Shown: piece after piece, positions 63,931-64,000 of the stretch
How the letters are laid out: each line of letters opens with the position of its first letter
Numbering within the stretch: the stretch's first letter is position 1
Source: Centropus unirufus
Lineage: Eukaryota; Chordata; Aves; Cuculiformes; Centropidae
Direction: 5' to 3'
Length of the DNA: 64,000 bases
NCBI GenBank assembly: GCA_013397695.1
Contig: VYZI01000025.1
Coordinates: 287,159-351,158, forward strand
The notes under the pieces: model-generated
What the model saw: the letters and a program-made list of their open reading frames with translations, nothing else
What the model was told of the DNA's origin: nothing
Database searches by the model: none
Position numbers and translations under genes: made by a program

Positions 63931-63950
63931 GTGACACTGTGTGACACTGG
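63931..63950 (+). repeat. 10-bp tandem duplication
   Basis: GTGACACTGT is followed directly by GTGACACTGG. The two units differ only in the last base. Confidence 0.9.
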
Positions 63951-64000
63951 AAGAGCATATCTTATGAAAGAGCTGTGCAGTCAAAGTCTGAATGCTCTGT

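Larger units (their letters stand above)
22067..64000 (+). other. PACRG: PACRG intron, downstream portion (partial, at least 41.9 kb)
   Basis: This is sequence after the GTGAGT donor at 22067, presumed to be one long intron because the coding phase is open there and no later PACRG exon was recognised. It holds four CR1 copies (28191-28792, 36308-36565, 39874-40543, 40869-41291), a (TTTTG)n tract, an AAT-rich tract, a CA tract, a perfect hairpin (57779-57817) and several short tandem duplications. The large remaining stretches are AT-rich non-coding sequence without nameable features. An unrecognised short gene or non-coding RNA inside it cannot be excluded. Confidence 0.75.

Overview
The window is vertebrate, very probably avian, nuclear DNA. 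It is AT-rich and gene-poor. Its recognisable interspersed repeats are mostly CR1 LINE fragments, several carrying the CR1 3' end with its short ATGATTCT-type terminal repeats, and no Alu, L1 or B1/B2-like elements were seen. No prokaryotic gene organisation, CRISPR array or tRNA/rRNA gene was recognised.  The only protein-coding gene I can support is PACRG (parkin co-regulated gene), on the + strand. Two consecutive internal coding exons lie at 10004-10175 and 21926-22066. They have clean AG acceptors and GT donors, and their phases join exactly: the A ending the first exon plus AT opening the second makes an Asn codon. Together they encode about 104 residues of the helical core of PACRG, a ciliary doublet-microtubule inner-junction protein. 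Everything else appears to be PACRG intron: at least 10.0 kb upstream, 11.75 kb between the exons, and at least 41.9 kb downstream without another exon that I could recognise.  Layout: 1-10003 is intron with one short CR1 3' end (2296-2449). 10004-10175 is an exon. 10176-21925 is intron with a 5-base N gap (17140-17144), an ancient CR1/L3-like 3' end (about 18255-18380), a small 28/29-bp tandem repeat (18561-18617) and a 1-kb broken CR1 reverse-transcriptase remnant on the - strand (19262-20270). 21926-22066 is an exon. 22067-64000 is intron with CR1 copies at 28191-28792 (+), 36308-36565 (-), 39874-40543 (-) and 40869-41291 (+), a (TTTTG)n microsatellite (60501-60549), a perfect 18-bp-arm hairpin (57779-57817) and several short tandem duplications.  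No new multi-gene system is evident. The observations most worth checking are an apparent clean three-codon deletion in the second PACRG exon relative to the mammalian protein as I remember it, the perfect hairpin, the ancient repeat remnant, and a more complex block at 24130-24640 with a - strand ORF ending at a donor-like site.
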